Assembly: GCA_960531495.1 (NCBI GenBank)
Contig: OY482863.1
Coordinates: 124,001 to 188,000 of the forward strand
Direction: 5' to 3'
From: Zeus faber
Taxonomy: Eukaryota > Chordata > Actinopteri > Zeiformes > Zeidae
DNA: 64,000 nt
Shown here one piece after another: positions 10,793 to 21,379 of the stretch (within the stretch, counting starts at the first letter, position 1; every line of letters starts with the position of its first letter). The notes under the pieces were generated by a model. It was not told the origin of the DNA. It saw nothing but the letters and a program-made list of their open reading frames with translations, and made no database searches. Position numbers and translations under genes: made by a program.

Positions 10793-11554
10793 AAAGAGTA
10801 CTACAGATGCAATGTTTGCTTTAAGAATGCTGATGGAAAAGTACAGGGAAGGCCAGAGGGAGTTGCCCTGCGTCTTTGTGGATTTAGAGAAAGCATATGA
10901 TAGGGTGCCAAGAGAGGAAGTGTGGTATTGCATGAGGGAGTAGGGGGTGGCAGAGAAGTACGTAAGAGTGGTACAGGATATGTATGAGGACAGTCAGACA
11001 GAAGTAAGGTGTGCAGTAGGGGTGACGAAGGCATTCAAGAAATTACTGTGTATCATGTGGGAAGAGGAAGAAATACAAGGACTCTTGGTGATGGAATTAG
11101 GAAGAACAGGAGAGCATAGAGCAGAAGAGGTTGGCGAAGAAGAAATGGGATAGTCAGAGAGATGAAGAAAGTAGACAGGAGTACAAGCTGATGTGGAGCA
11201 AGGCGAGGAGAGAAGTGGCAAAGGCAAAGGAAAAGGCGTGACGAAGGCATTCAAAGTGGAGGTGGGGTTGCATCAAGGATCAGCTCTGAGCCCTTTCATC
11301 TTTGCAATGGTGATAGACAGGTTAACAGATGAAATCAGGCAGGAGTCTCTGTGGATTATGATGTTCACAGATGACATTGTGATCTGTAGCGAGAGTAGGG
11401 AGCAGTTTGAGGAGAGCCTGGAGAAATGGAGGCATGCATTAGAGAGAAGAGGAATGAAAGTCAGCAGGAGTAAGACAGAATTCATGTGCCTGAATGGGAG
11501 GGAGGGTGGCAAAAAGCTGAGAATGCAAGGAGTGGAGGTGGAGAAGGTGGATGA
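10793..11554 (+). pseudogene. RTE-type LINE reverse transcriptase, first part
   Basis: The frame encodes fingers and palm: KSTTDAMFALRMLMEKYREG, then FVDLEKAYDRVPREE (first catalytic aspartate), GLHQGSALSPFIFAMV and the active site as FTDD near 11370 instead of the usual FADD. A TAG at 10941-10943 breaks the frame. It is further disrupted by an inserted block at 11039-11237 and by a Rex1 tail at 11555. The protein resumes in the same frame at 12564. The resemblance is to RTE/RTE-X LINEs of fish. Confidence 0.7.
11022..11254 (+). repeat. Foreign 5' LINE block between 17-base direct repeats
   Basis: GTGACGAAGGCATTCAA occurs at 11022-11038 and 11238-11254, 216 bases apart. The block between does not belong to the reverse transcriptase. 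It encodes a charged stretch (KKWDSQRDEESRQEY, EVAKAKEKA) that belongs between endonuclease and reverse transcriptase in this same LINE family. The insertion is a multiple of three. Confidence 0.7.
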
Positions 11555-11674
11555 TTCAAGATTCAAGAGGTTTAGTCGTCATATATATATACACATATAT
11601 AGATATTTCCATAGATATATGCAGTGAAATGTCAATGCAACGCACCCGGTGATTATGCACAATAGGTTCTAGAC

Positions 11675-12147
11675 CAGGGGTCTCAAACTCGCAGCCCGAT
11701 ATTTTGTGGCCCCGTACTTGACATCAAAGTTTAGTGTTTTTCTCACACGCACCTTTTTGCAGAGTCGTTGCCCTGGGTGCTTTATTTATTTTTTATCACT
11801 TATGGGCCACTGTAGCTCAGGCTCGTTACAGCTTCTGGTTGCGTTTGTTGACAAGTTAGCCAACGCGTTAGTCACTTGGTTGAAACGTGATTCCGGAGTG
11901 ACACTAGGTGGAAGGAAAATATATCCTGTCACCCAGTGCAAGATACAGAGGACTTAGGAAGTGGGCGGACTCAAAAAGAGTAATCAGTGACCTAATAAAG
12001 ACAGCATAGTGTTGCAATAGGAAAGGGAAAAGAAGTTGGACTTTTTGGGGTCTTGAAACCCTTTCATTGTGGAATACTTGATGTGGCCCAGCCTCACCCA
12101 GATTCTACCTCCAGCGGCCCCCAGGTAAGCTAAGTTTAAGACCCCTG
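11675..12147. mobile_element. hAT-type non-autonomous transposon
   Basis: The ends CAGGGGTCTCAAACT (11675-11689) and AGTTTAAGACCCCTG (12133-12147) are near-perfect inverted repeats of hAT type. The flanks TTCTAGAC and TTCTTTAC resemble an 8-base target duplication. The interior has the word GCGGCCCCCAGGTAA and no transposase. Confidence 0.75.
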
Positions 12148-12341
12148 TTCTTTACATTACATTTAGTAGACGCTTTTATCCAAAGAGACTTACAATTGTT
12201 CAATCACTGACGGACGCAGCCATCAGGAGCTAAGTGTCTTGCTCAAGGACACTACAGCATGCTAACAGGAGGAGCCTGGGATCAAACCAGCAACCTTTAG
12301 ATCACTAGACCACCAGCTCTTCCACCTGAGCTACCATCCCC
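12148..12341. repeat. Teleost interspersed repeat, copy 1
   Basis: The word TAAGTGTCTTGCTCAAGGACAC is shared with 13222-13377. The block sits in the right flank of the hAT element. GTTCTAGAC at 12342-12350 repeats the bases at 11666-11674, so both insertions lie in one Rex1 target. I do not know the family; it resembles LINE-tail-derived repeats of fish. Confidence 0.55.
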
Positions 12342-12563
12342 GTTCTAGACTGAACACAATAGCTACCTAATTTCTACTTCTCTAACTAGCTGATTCCTAA
12401 AATGTAATGTAGTAAGTAAATCAAAACAATATAGAATAAAATAAAATTAAATAAAATAACTCAAAGGTAATGCAAAGAGGGGGTACAAAATAGAAATAAA
12501 GGGAATAGACTTATGTATATGGAGTAGGCTATTATGTATATACAGATGTTGGCATTAAAGTGA

Positions 12564-13050
12564 GTGGATGAGTTAAAGTACTTGGGGTCAACCATCCAAA
12601 GCAACGGAGAGTGCGGGAGAGAGGTGAAGAAGAGAGTACAGGCAGGGTGGAATGGGTGGAGATCAGTGTCCGGAGTGATCTGTGACAGAAGGTTTCCAGC
12701 AAGAGTCAAGGAGAAGGTGTACAGGACGGTAGTGAAAACAGCCATGTTGTACAGTTTAGAGGCGGTGGCACTGACAAAAAGGCAGGTGGCTGAAGTGGAG
12801 GTGGCAGAGTTGAGGATGTTTAGGTTTTCATTGGGAGTGACAAGGATGGACAGGATTAAGAATGAAGACATTAGAGGGACAGCTCAGGTTGGACAGTTTG
12901 GTGGAAAAGTGAGAGAGACCAGATTGAGATGGTTTGGACACGTGTGGAGGAGAAAAAAAGGGATGCCAAAGAGAAGGTTTATGGATGTGGTGAGGGAGAA
13001 AGATGATCTGCTGTGGTGACTCCTAACGGGAGCAACCCGAAGGAAAAGTA
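12564..13050 (+). pseudogene. RTE-type LINE reverse transcriptase, C-terminal part
   Basis: This resumes the frame of 10793-11554. It carries the thumb and C-terminal part: DELKYLGSTIQSNGECG, AMLYSLEAVALTKRQ, TRLRWFGHVWRRKKG. The natural end is near 13019, followed by the family's 3' tail (CCTAACGGGAGCAACCCGAA, 13023-13042). The part between 11554 and 12564 is the Rex1 insertion. Confidence 0.75.
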
Positions 13051-13221
13051 TTAACTGTATTATGTTTTAGAATTCAGTTAATTACTTAGCTATGTGTCCT
13101 TATTCGTTCAGTTAGCTAAATACTTAACTATTGTGAAATATATATATACCAGTCCCTTAACGGGGAATTTGCAATTTCTCTGCATTTACCATCCTAGTAA
13201 CTGATGTATCTAAGAGCAGTG

Positions 13222-13430
13222 GGCTGGCCATGTAGAGGCACCCAGGGAGCAGTTAGGGGGTTAAGTGTCTTGCTCAAGGACACATTAGCATGCTACCAGG
13301 AGGAGCCTGGGATTGAACCAGCAACGTTCTGCTTCTTAGCTGATCCCCTCTACCTTCTGAGCTATTGCCCACAAATTTCACTACATATATGTATAAATAT
13401 GTGATAAATTAACATCTTGAATCTTTAACC
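13222..13430. repeat. Interspersed repeat copy 2 plus Rex1 tip
   Basis: Bases 13222-13377 repeat the block of 12148-12341 (TTAAGTGTCTTGCTCAAGG). Bases 13378-13430 are the last 50 bases of a Rex1 tail (CACTACATATATGTAT, CATCTTGAATC). Confidence 0.55.
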
Positions 13431-13550
13431 TTGTCTGTCTGTCTGTCTGTCTGGCTGGCTGGCTGTCTGGCTGGCTGGCTGGCTGTCCGTCCGTCCGTCC
13501 GTCCGTCCGTCCGTCCGTCCTTCTATTTGTCTGTCTGTCTGTCTATCTAA
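13431..13550. repeat. (TCTG)n-(GGCT)n-(CCGT)n array
   Basis: Three related tetranucleotides in sequence, probably grown from the Rex1 tip at its left edge. Confidence 0.95.
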
Positions 13551-13719
13551 TATTAACCTTTATTTGTATAGCACCTACATGTCTCAGCACCCTCCCACAG
13601 TGAAGATGATGAGATTCTCTCTGTTTTCCTCAAAAGACACATGATCTGCTTTCTGATGCATTCTGTGTCGCTGCCTCCTCTTCACCCCTCGCTCTTCTCT
13701 ATTCACTCTTCTCTTGCTG

Positions 13720-14300
13720 CAGTCACTTGTGAGAGAAAAATGCATATGATCAACTATTTGAATGATGTCTGACCTGTTTTATATCGGACAATTGCCTTTT
13801 GTGTATGTGACCTAGCTTTTAAAACACATTGCCTCTGGGTTTTTTAAATGAGTCTCTCAGAGTTTTGTTGATATGAAGAGACTGCTCTTTCTAACTATGT
13901 CTATTGTAATATAAAGACAAGATCACATTTCATCCTCACTCAACCTTGTGTAAAGATAAGAGTGACTTGACAGAGCATTGAGTGTATGATGTCAGAGCGT
14001 ACCTGTGACCTGAGTTTGGCTGTTAACCCATTGTAGGAGCTCTCATGATTGATTTGATTTGATCAGTGGATGATTGAGGGGGCATTGTCTTGTAAATTAC
14101 ACCTGACCGAAGGTACACAATCTATCATCGGTATAAAGCCTTCTTCGTCAGAAGCAGGAGCAGACCGGTCAGAACAATGCTTTGGAGCAGTACTGAACCT
14201 TTCTCTTTTTTCTGTAGAATAAATATCTTGAATATTCTCAGTTTTTGTGTTCTTGTAGCGGGCAGATTAACCTCACTGATCATTGTAGAAGAATTTCTTC
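13720..14300 (+). mobile_element. Candidate solo LTR of a retrovirus-like element
   Basis: The segment has a TATA-type GGTATAAAGCC at about 14130-14140 and a polyadenylation signal AATAAA near 14219, followed by a T-rich stretch. That is the layout of an LTR promoter, R region and poly(A) site. It begins TGTGAGAGA and no gag or pol lies next to it, so it would be a solo LTR. The right boundary is uncertain. A diverged host promoter is the alternative. Confidence 0.4.
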
Positions 14301-14774
14301 CACACACACCCTGACGCCAGGCCTAATATGTAACAAAAAAAAGGCAGAAATCAAGTTTCTTTTCAATATCCAAAATGAGAATTCCTTTCACTGTATCCCT
14401 ATAACCACACAACCTCAGCTCAAGTAGCTAATAATCTTCGACAATCACTAATTAGAGAATGGTTGCCATCCCTCAATATGTAATTCTATTGATTGATCCC
14501 CCAGATGTGAAATTGAGTATATTTTGTATTTGTTCTTCTTCTGTAAAGCACTTTGAATTGCCATTGGATAAGAAGTGTGCCATAGAAATAAACATGTCTG
14601 GTGATCCTCAGCCAAAAAAGCTGAAAGTGTGTGTGAAAGTGTCTGTGGAGCACCTTCACGCTGGGGTCGCTGCAGTGAAGCATCTTCAGTGCAGCACTGA
14701 TGAAACCACCAAGGTGAAGCTTCTATCTCTAGTTTCTGTTAAAAACCAACAAACCATCAACAAACATCGCAAAA

Positions 14775-15351
14775 AAGTATAAAACGCTGTAGTGCCCGCT
14801 ACACAGAGCAGATTGAAAAGTGTCTGTCAGACTTTGACAAACGGTTTCAAGGTGCTTTACTCAAGCCAATCGCTACATTTATGTGCTTCCCATTTAGGGA
14901 AGATATTGAGGTTGATTTACTCCAACACTGTTTCACCTGAACTCGTCTGCAGTGGAGGATGAGATGTGGACACTACAGGCTGACATTCAGCTCAAGTCCA
15001 GGGCTCATGGACCGTTTTGGAACTTACTCAGAGAGGAAAATTACCCAAACATGAGGAAATGTGCTACGATGATCATTTGGAAGCTGCTTGAGGCTGGCTA
15101 TCAGCAGCTACTGTCCGGACTATGCAACCCTGGCCAGCTCCATTCAGTGCAAGTCATCAGAGTAAGGTAGTGACCATAAATGTATTTAATGCTATTGTGC
15201 TGTCAGGGTTCATGCAGGGATGCAAGGTAAGCCAACATATATCGTATATATGAAGTATACTCAGTATATACATATAAATAAATATATTTAGCATTTTTTA
15301 ATGAAGGTAGATCATTTTGACCTGGTCATTTTCAAAGTGTGGGCAACCCTG
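14775..15351 (+). pseudogene. hAT transposase C-terminal end and 3' terminal repeat
   Basis: Frames carry RYTEQIEKCLSDFDKRFQG, VEDEMWTLQADIQLKSRAHG and, in a shifted frame ending at TAA near 15170, AISSYCPDYATLASSIQ. This is the dimerisation end of hAT transposases of the Charlie/ZBED type. At least three frameshifts or stops disable it. The element seems to end with AGTGTGGGCAACCCTG at 15336-15351, a hAT terminal repeat. The upstream frame at 14459-14782 (word PQPKKLKVCVKVSVEHL) is open, but I do not recognise it. Confidence 0.6.
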
Positions 15352-15780
15352 CTGTAGATGATGATCTGCTGTCTGCAAATGGAGAAGTAATAAACAACTC
15401 ACTCACTGACACTTTTCCCCCAAAACAACGACACCAATGACAACATTACTGTTGGCGAAAGACTTAATTCATCCTTTGAGGACCTTTTAATGAATTCATG
15501 TTCATATTTTGATTTGCCCATATTTATACGTGATACATTTTTAAGAACACAGTATGCAAATTCTGACCCAAATAATTTTTGCAGCACAAACCAAGCAACG
15601 AAAATGCCAGTCAAGTTTTAATGATGTTTGGAAGGATATATAATTAGACTCTGGATGTCAGTGACTCCATTTTTGTACAAATTGGGCTGGGCGATGGTGA
15701 CAGAATCGCCTGCCACACGTCACCTGAGTGGCACCTACCCCATTTCTCCTGCCATCCACTCCATGGTAGAACAGTTTGTA
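15352..15780. other. No feature recognised
   Basis: Mixed-composition sequence with no motif-bearing frame. It could be unique intronic or intergenic DNA. Confidence 0.35.
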
Positions 15781-15784
15781 CTAG

Positions 15785-16250
15785 GCTCCGATACTCCTGG
15801 CCTTACTCTCCTTCCACCTGGTCTTTTGTACACATAGTACATCATCCTTCCTTCTCTCCATCACATCAGCCAGCTCTCTCTCTTTATCCTTCATAGTGCC
15901 AACGTTCAAAGTTCCTACTCTCAACTCTACTCTCCTCCCCTTCTTCCTCTCCTGCTGTGTCTGGACACACCTTCCCCCTCTTCTTCTTCTTCTTCTTCTT
16001 CTTCTTCTCCTTTTTCTTCTTCTTCTTCTTCTTCTTCTTCTTCTTCTTCTTCGGCCGACAACAGCAACATTTCCGCTGACGCCCTGTTGGCTAACGGCAC
16101 CAGTGGCGGTCGTTGTTAACCCGGGCCTCGACCGATCCAGTATGGAAATCAGATTTGTTTTCCGCATGTTGGATTTGGCATGGATTTACGGAAGATGCCA
16201 TTCCTGATGCAACCCTCTCTATTCATCCGGGCTTGGGACCGGCACTGATG
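15785..16250 (-). pseudogene. RTE-type LINE, 5' end and start of endonuclease
   Basis: On the minus strand the leader (word GCATCAGGAATGGCATC) is followed by a frame ending ELRVGTLNVGTMKDKERELA and DVLCVQKTRWKESKARSIG. This is the beginning of the apurinic-type endonuclease of the same RTE family whose reverse transcriptase lies at 10793-13050. Only the first 60 or so endonuclease residues remain, and a (GAA)n tract has expanded just before it. Confidence 0.6.
15978..16052. repeat. (CTT)n microsatellite
   Basis: About 24 units with one CCTTTT interruption. It gives a poly-arginine run on the minus strand, not a protein. Confidence 0.97.
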
Positions 16251-16289
16251 ATACACTGGCTTGTGCACCCCTAGTGGCTAGATTTATTT

Positions 16290-16620
16290 AGACGCAAGGC
16301 TCCATTTCCAAAACTTTCCTCTGCCATTGTCATTGGATGACAGGACGCCCTTTATACAGCTTTTTGAAATCTTTCTTCTTTTTAAACACAAAATTAATTG
16401 ACAAAATAGCATTTATTGATGGTTAATCGGAAAATCTGGCATCCTACATCATCAGCATCACAGCATCCAACTTTTCCATAGAAATAAACAAAGTTCCGGT
16501 TTGAGTTATCATTTGAAATCAAGTTATTAACAACTAAATCCCACTTATGTAAGTAGCAATGCTGTGTTTTAAACTAAATTTAAAAGTTTTCAAATAAATA
16601 TTAATGTACTTGTTTATTAA
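16290..16620. repeat. Dispersed repeat R, copy 1
   Basis: Blocks are shared with 18425-19170: CCATAGAAATAAACAAA, TTATTGATGG near an A-rich stretch, and TGTGTTTTA before ACTAAA. It is non-coding. The family is not recognised. Confidence 0.5.
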
Positions 16621-16744
16621 TCTGACTCAACTGATCAGTTTATTGGTTAAAAACCCAAATCCAACTAGAACCCAGTAGCACCAGCAGGTTGTATATGTAT
16701 TTGCTTCTTATACACTTGCATCTATTTTTTTCTCTATTGCTATT

Positions 16745-16830
16745 TTCCTTCATTCAGATTCAAGATTCCAGATACTTGTGTACTGTCACATACATCATAC
16801 AGGTGCGGTACAGTGAAATGATAAAACTCC
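16745..16830 (-). mobile_element. LINE 3' tail fragment
   Basis: GATTCAAGATTCCAGATACT followed by TGTCACATACATCATACAGG and CAGTGAAATGATAAA is the reversed 3' end of a fish LINE distinct from the Rex1 copies. Confidence 0.5.
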
Positions 16831-17268
16831 AAAAGCTGCGAAATAAAAAAACCATTATATATTCTAAATCAGAAAGAAAATACAAATTTCAATATACATT
16901 TTTACTAAAATTACTTTGGAGAAAATTTGGCTAAAATGCGTTTTACATGTTAACGGCACACTCAGTCACATTGGCCAGTTCACGACAAATGAAGGCACCC
17001 CCTAAAGGACGCTGTAGAACTACACCCACATCGCCAAAGAGGTTGTTGGTTGTTTGGAATGGTCGTCCATGATTTTCAAGCTAAAATTGGGGTTATAATT
17101 GATGATTTCAGGGTGCAGGAGCTTCAGTGGAGATTAAAGATAAAAAGGAGTCGTGTTTGGCATACTCTGTATATTTTTATATATTTTACTATTTCTGTTT
17201 TGTATTTTTTTGTATTATCTAGTTATTTGTGTATAGTTGTCAATTTTATTTTTCTTAAAAATTTTGTA

Positions 17269-17311
<43 letters not shown>

Positions 17312-17548
17312 ATTATTTTATCTTTAACTTTTTCACACTGTTTTGCAGATTTCTTTATGCTAATTGCCTGTAGAGAAACACACAGGCACTTCAAGGCAAG
17401 CGAGGGACTTCCGTACAGTATTCCATATGAAGGCAATGAGTATTTCTGCCAGAGAGGAGACGAGCAGAGTTCTGTGACTCTTTGAAACTCTGGATGTTGT
17501 AACAGATACCCCCCCCCCCTGCTGTGCTGCCCAGGCCTCGTCAGACCA
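16831..17548. other. AT-rich stretch with (ATT)n
   Basis: Bases 17273-17312 are (ATT)n. No gene recognised on either side. Poly-C at 17511-17519. Confidence 0.45.
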
Positions 17549-17660
17549 CATGGATGAAAGGATGGAGAGAGCTCGACCTGCAGACACACGGAGTGATGAA
17601 AGAATGGAGAGAGCTTGACCTGTAGACATGCAGGCAGGCAGAGTGATGAAAGGATGGTGA
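17549..17660. repeat. Short tandem repeat, about 45-base unit
   Basis: The block GATGAAAGGATGGAGAGAGC followed by TCGACCTGCAGAC recurs about 2.5 times with small changes. Confidence 0.7.
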
Positions 17661-17669
17661 GGTGAGGGG

Positions 17670-18424
17670 TGAGGAAAAGGGGGGCTGGTGATGAGGTGAG
17701 GAGGTGGATTTAACAGCAGTCGGGGGTCTCACAGAGACTCAAATTGGTGGCGGGCCGGGGTGGTTGCTCAGCTGGCAGAATGAAAGATGCAGGACAGAAC
17801 GATAGATGCCGCCGAGGGGAGCAGAGGAGCAAACAATGAGGCAAAATGAAAAAGTACAATACCTATAAAATGCTGCGTGTGTTCGTGAATACCTGAACCC
17901 GCAGTCGGAGCTCCTCGCTTCCGTTCTTTTCGAGATGCTGCACCCCCTGAGTTTATTTTTGGAGCTTTTAAAAGCTGGAAAGTTTAAACTTTTTTATCCC
18001 AACTCGAAGGGTTTTCTTATTAACTGTATATAAAACTGAAATCCACATGGATATCACAATAACAAATTGTAATGCGATGTAAGATTGACTGACAGTTGCC
18101 TGTATGAGGTCTGGAAATTAGTCATTTGGTTTGAGTTTTCGGAGCATAAGTTTAAAAAATGCATTTAAAAATAATTGATGAATTAGATTTAAAAATAAAT
18201 ACTAATCACTCTAATTGTCAACATCCAAATTTGGAAATAGGATCGCAAGTTGATCTGGCCATGCCCCTCGATTTTAGTTCCCTCCATTTTGACGAGGGCA
18301 TCGACCACTTTTTCCAGGGTTTATTCTTTGTCTGGAACAAGGTTATGGACTGATCTTGGATCGTTATGGAAACAGTGGGTGAAATGCTGTTTTTTCGTAT
18401 CTGCTCCATAAAAAAAAAATGAAG
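17670..18424. other. No gene recognised
   Basis: The sequence is mostly unique-looking. Bases 17870-18000 are of even composition and lack motifs. Confidence 0.35.
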
Positions 18425-19170
18425 CCTGGGTTCACACTGAATCTAAAAATGCACCCGAAAGTGGGATCCTGCCCCCCTAGTTGCTGTCAGATGATCTGCG
18501 TCTAGAGGTTTCGTATCAAGCGGCTTTCCTATCAGATCCACAACACTGTGTCTCTTCTTGCAACTTTGTTTATTTTGCTTTTTCCAAAACTTGCCTTTGC
18601 CATTTTCACTTAATGAAATGGCCATGAAAATGCCCTTTAAACTGTATAGTGTTTAAAAAGAAAGAAATGAAAAAAAAAAAATATTTTTATACGCAAAATT
18701 GATTCCAACAATAGCAGATTTATTGATGGTGAATATGCAGTACCTAACTTTAATTACATACATATATTTAAATTGTATATATGTAACTTGCATTTAAAAT
18801 GAGTACAACACCGCATTTGCTTAGCAATGGTGTCATAGCGTCTGAAAGTTGTCGCAACAGTAAACAAATTCGGATGCATTCCAGACCCTCGACCAGATGC
18901 AGAAATCTGGCAGCCCATAGGAGGCGGGGCTTATTGCAGAGTAGGTAGGGCTTATCATAGGGCGTCACAGCTTTTCGGAGTCGGAATCCAACCTTCCATA
19001 GAAATAAACAAACTCCTGTTATTTTCCTGTTGTTGTTTGAGTAAAGCTGGCTCGAAACACATTCCCCATTGAAAACTATTTATCAAGTATTAAATCCAAA
19101 TTATGTAAATGGCATGTTGTGTTTTACACTAAAATTTTCAAGAACATCTTGAAAATTGAGTGCCACTTTA
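18425..19170. repeat. Dispersed repeat R, copy 2 (longer)
   Basis: The start (GGTTCACACTGAATCTAAAA, GTCAGATGATCTGCGTC) resembles 36745-36800 and 60900-60950. The later part repeats 16290-16620. The element seems non-coding. A DNA-transposon derivative is the likeliest class, but the ends are not clear. Confidence 0.45.
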
Positions 19171-19265
19171 TTTTGTTACATTTTCATGTCTTAGTTGCCT
19201 TTAGGATTAAAAACTCAGAGATCCTGCAGAATCAGCAAGTTGCAATCTGAATAGGTAATCGTTGT

Positions 19266-20010
19266 TGTGTGGGGATGGTGCGGTTTGAGCAGCCACACCT
19301 GCCCTGGTTGAGGTAACTGGGATCAGAGTGGCTGCATACCTGTTGCTCATTGGTTGGTCTAATGAGCAACAGGTAAAACCCTCATCCCCACACACACTCA
19401 AGAGAGGAGCCCTGTCATGACACTTAATCTATCCGCTCCTGGGCTAATTCCAACTGGCCCACTCTGTATAATAAACTGGTGTCTACAATCTTGTCTCCTG
19501 TGTCTCTGTGTCGGAGGTCCCTGAACACATCACTTGGGTGGCGTGTGGTAGGCGAGACTGCCGCGCTGGCACCTGGATAGGGACTCTCCGGCACAGGGAA
19601 GGGACACAGAGGGGCCGTCTGAAGATGCCCTGGAGCCACCAACAGGTCAACGGGCCAGGAGTGGGCTTCGGCTAGGTATTCTCCCTGGCCTCAGTTTGGT
19701 GTCGGGGGTATGAGGTTTGGGGAATGGGTGGTTTGAGCAGCCACACCTACCTAACATGGATCTAGGTGATGGGGATCAGAGTGGCTGCATACATGTTACT
19801 CATTGGTTGGTCTAACGAGCAACAGGTAAAACCCCAACCTCACACTCACTCAGGAGAGGAGCCCTGTCAAGATCTATCTCCATCTGCTGCAGGGCTATTT
19901 CCAGCTAGCCTTCTCTTTACTATAAACTGGCGTCTACAACCCCCAACTTCTGTGTCTATGTGCCAGAGGTCCCTGAACACACCACTTGAGTGGCGCGTGG
20001 TAGGCAAAAT
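19266..20010 (+). mobile_element. Compact LTR-LTR element (TRIM-like), about 745 bases
   Basis: Two direct repeats of about 300 bases (19266-19560 and 19711-20010) share GGTTTGAGCAGCCACACCT, GGGATCAGAGTGGCTGCATA, ATAAACTGG, GAGGTCCCTGAACACA and GGCGYGTGGTAGGC. They start TG and end near GCCACA/GCCGCG. Each contains AATAAA or ATAAA. Only about 150 bases lie between: a TGGCACCTGGATAG just after the first repeat, where a tRNA primer site would be, and GTCGGGGGTA just before the second, like a polypurine tract. No coding part exists. I cannot confirm a target duplication, so a tandem duplication of a solo LTR is possible. Confidence 0.45.
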
Positions 20011-20329
20011 TGCCACAACTGTATAAAAGTTTAAAAAACCAAACACAATCTTGTAATGTTTGGGGAAATTCCACACACACTCATCAGCAGAAGTGTGATT
20101 CAAAATTATTTAGCGTGTAAACAGTATGTCCAAGTTTTAGCAGAGCGGTGTCAATGAGGCTGCAGCACCAAATTCAAAGAAAATGTCTTCATTTGACCTT
20201 TTTGTTTGTGTAAGAGATCACATCTCTTACGGAACTAGAAAGCAACTGAAAGGGAAAGAAGAAACAGTCTTTATTCATCACACCACACTATAACACATGC
20301 TTGCACACACACATGCTTTGATGGTGGCC
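20011..20329. other. No feature recognised
   Basis: Short unique-looking AT-rich sequence. AAGAGATCACATCTCTTA at 20213-20230 is a small palindrome. Confidence 0.35.
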
Positions 20330-20685
20330 AGTGAAATGGATTCTCTGCTTTTGACCCATCCTGGCTTGTCCTTCCTCCGGGGGCACAGCCAGGAGCAGTG
20401 GGCAGCATACGTAGACGCGCCCGGGGACCAGGTGATAAATGTCCATTGCTGGTCAGACGATGATGGTGCATGTTTTTGGTGGGGGTCCTTACTGACGTGA
20501 GGTGGAGGAAACCCCATGTGAACACGGGGAGAACATGCAAACTCCACACAGAAAGGCTCCTGTTTGGGAGATAACCCACCAGAGCACGGTGCCAACAGCG
20601 CCCCAGGCGGGAATCGAACCCAGGACCTTCTTGCTGTGAGGCAGCAGTGCAATGCACTGCGCCACCGTGCCATGTTGAGTCAGCA
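20330..20685 (-). mobile_element. tRNA-headed SINE-like repeat, longest copy
   Basis: It is the inverse of the repeat at 1394. The B box appears as GGAATCGAACC at about 20613-20623 and the A-box side as CTGCGCCACC at 20657-20666. The body runs through the heptad words GGTGGAGGAAACC and AACATGCAAACTCC to a tail with CTTTTGACCCATCCTGGC. It is about 350 bases, apparently full length. Confidence 0.65.
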
Positions 20686-20757
20686 AATCAGATTTTTCTA
20701 TGAAAAACTTTAAAATTAAACTGTAAACTGTATTTGAAATAACAAATTGATAAAATA

Positions 20758-20803
<46 letters not shown>

Positions 20804-20827
20804 TGTATAGATGATATATATATACTG

Positions 20828-20861
<34 letters not shown>

Positions 20862-21000
20862 TTTAATTAATCCCCGGAGGGAAATGGCAGTCACGTCAAA
20901 AAATAGGGAACAATAATAATAAAGTCGTGAAAAAAATATAACATATAAAAGAAAATGGCAATATGCAATAAACTTAAGAAAAGGAAAAGTGAAAATATGA
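20758..21000 (-). repeat. (TA)n and (GATA)n with a LINE 3' tail
   Basis: (TA)n at 20759-20800, (GATA)n at about 20830-20862, then ATTTAATTAATCCCCGGAGGGAAATGGCAG, split here as TTAATTAATCCCCGGAGG and GAAATGGCAG. That is the reversed 3' end of a fish LINE with a GATA-type tail. Confidence 0.6.
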
Positions 21001-21379
21001 CAATATCATCCAATCATTTGTGCCGTCTTCAATCCGAAGCTTGACTTCCATGGTCATCTGACAGTTTCTCTCCTCAGTCTCTTGCGTTGTTTATATCTCG
21101 GTCCCCGGCACCAGCCCTTCATGTCATCCGGCCACCGTGTGCCTTGTCTTCCCACTCCACGTCCCCCAAACTCAAACCTTTCGCTGCAGTCGTCTTCATA
21201 AATCACCTGTCTCACCCTCCCAGTTCCATGACCTTATCATTTGAGACAAATCTTCCCCAGCTGATATTATACATCTGCCGTTTGTCGAGCTCTCTCATGG
21301 ATCTTCGCCCCCCTCTCCCCTTCTTGACTTCCCCCACCCCCCTTTTTGTACCTTTTAAATTTAATTTGCACTTTAGAGT
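21001..21379. other. Pyrimidine-rich stretch, no gene recognised
   Basis: A 124-codon plus-strand frame at 21087-21461 is proline- and serine-rich because the DNA is C/T-rich. I see no motif in it. Confidence 0.4.

Larger units (their letters stand above)
11555..12563 (-). mobile_element. Rex1-like tail inserted in the RTE LINE
   Basis: The reversed Rex1 3' UTR starts with its terminal TTCAAGATTCAAGAGG at 11555 and ends 5'-truncated at 12563. The target GTGGATGA is duplicated at 11547-11554 and 12564-12571, which proves the insertion and its limits. It carries two later insertions of its own (11675-12147 and 12148-12341). Confidence 0.85.

Noticed and set aside
10165-10943. Ser/Pro-rich frames through the (CCGT)n array
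   Set aside because: Microsatellite translation fused to transposon remnants.
15781-16167. Poly-arginine protein
   Set aside because: The run comes from (CTT)n; only the last 60 residues are real LINE endonuclease.
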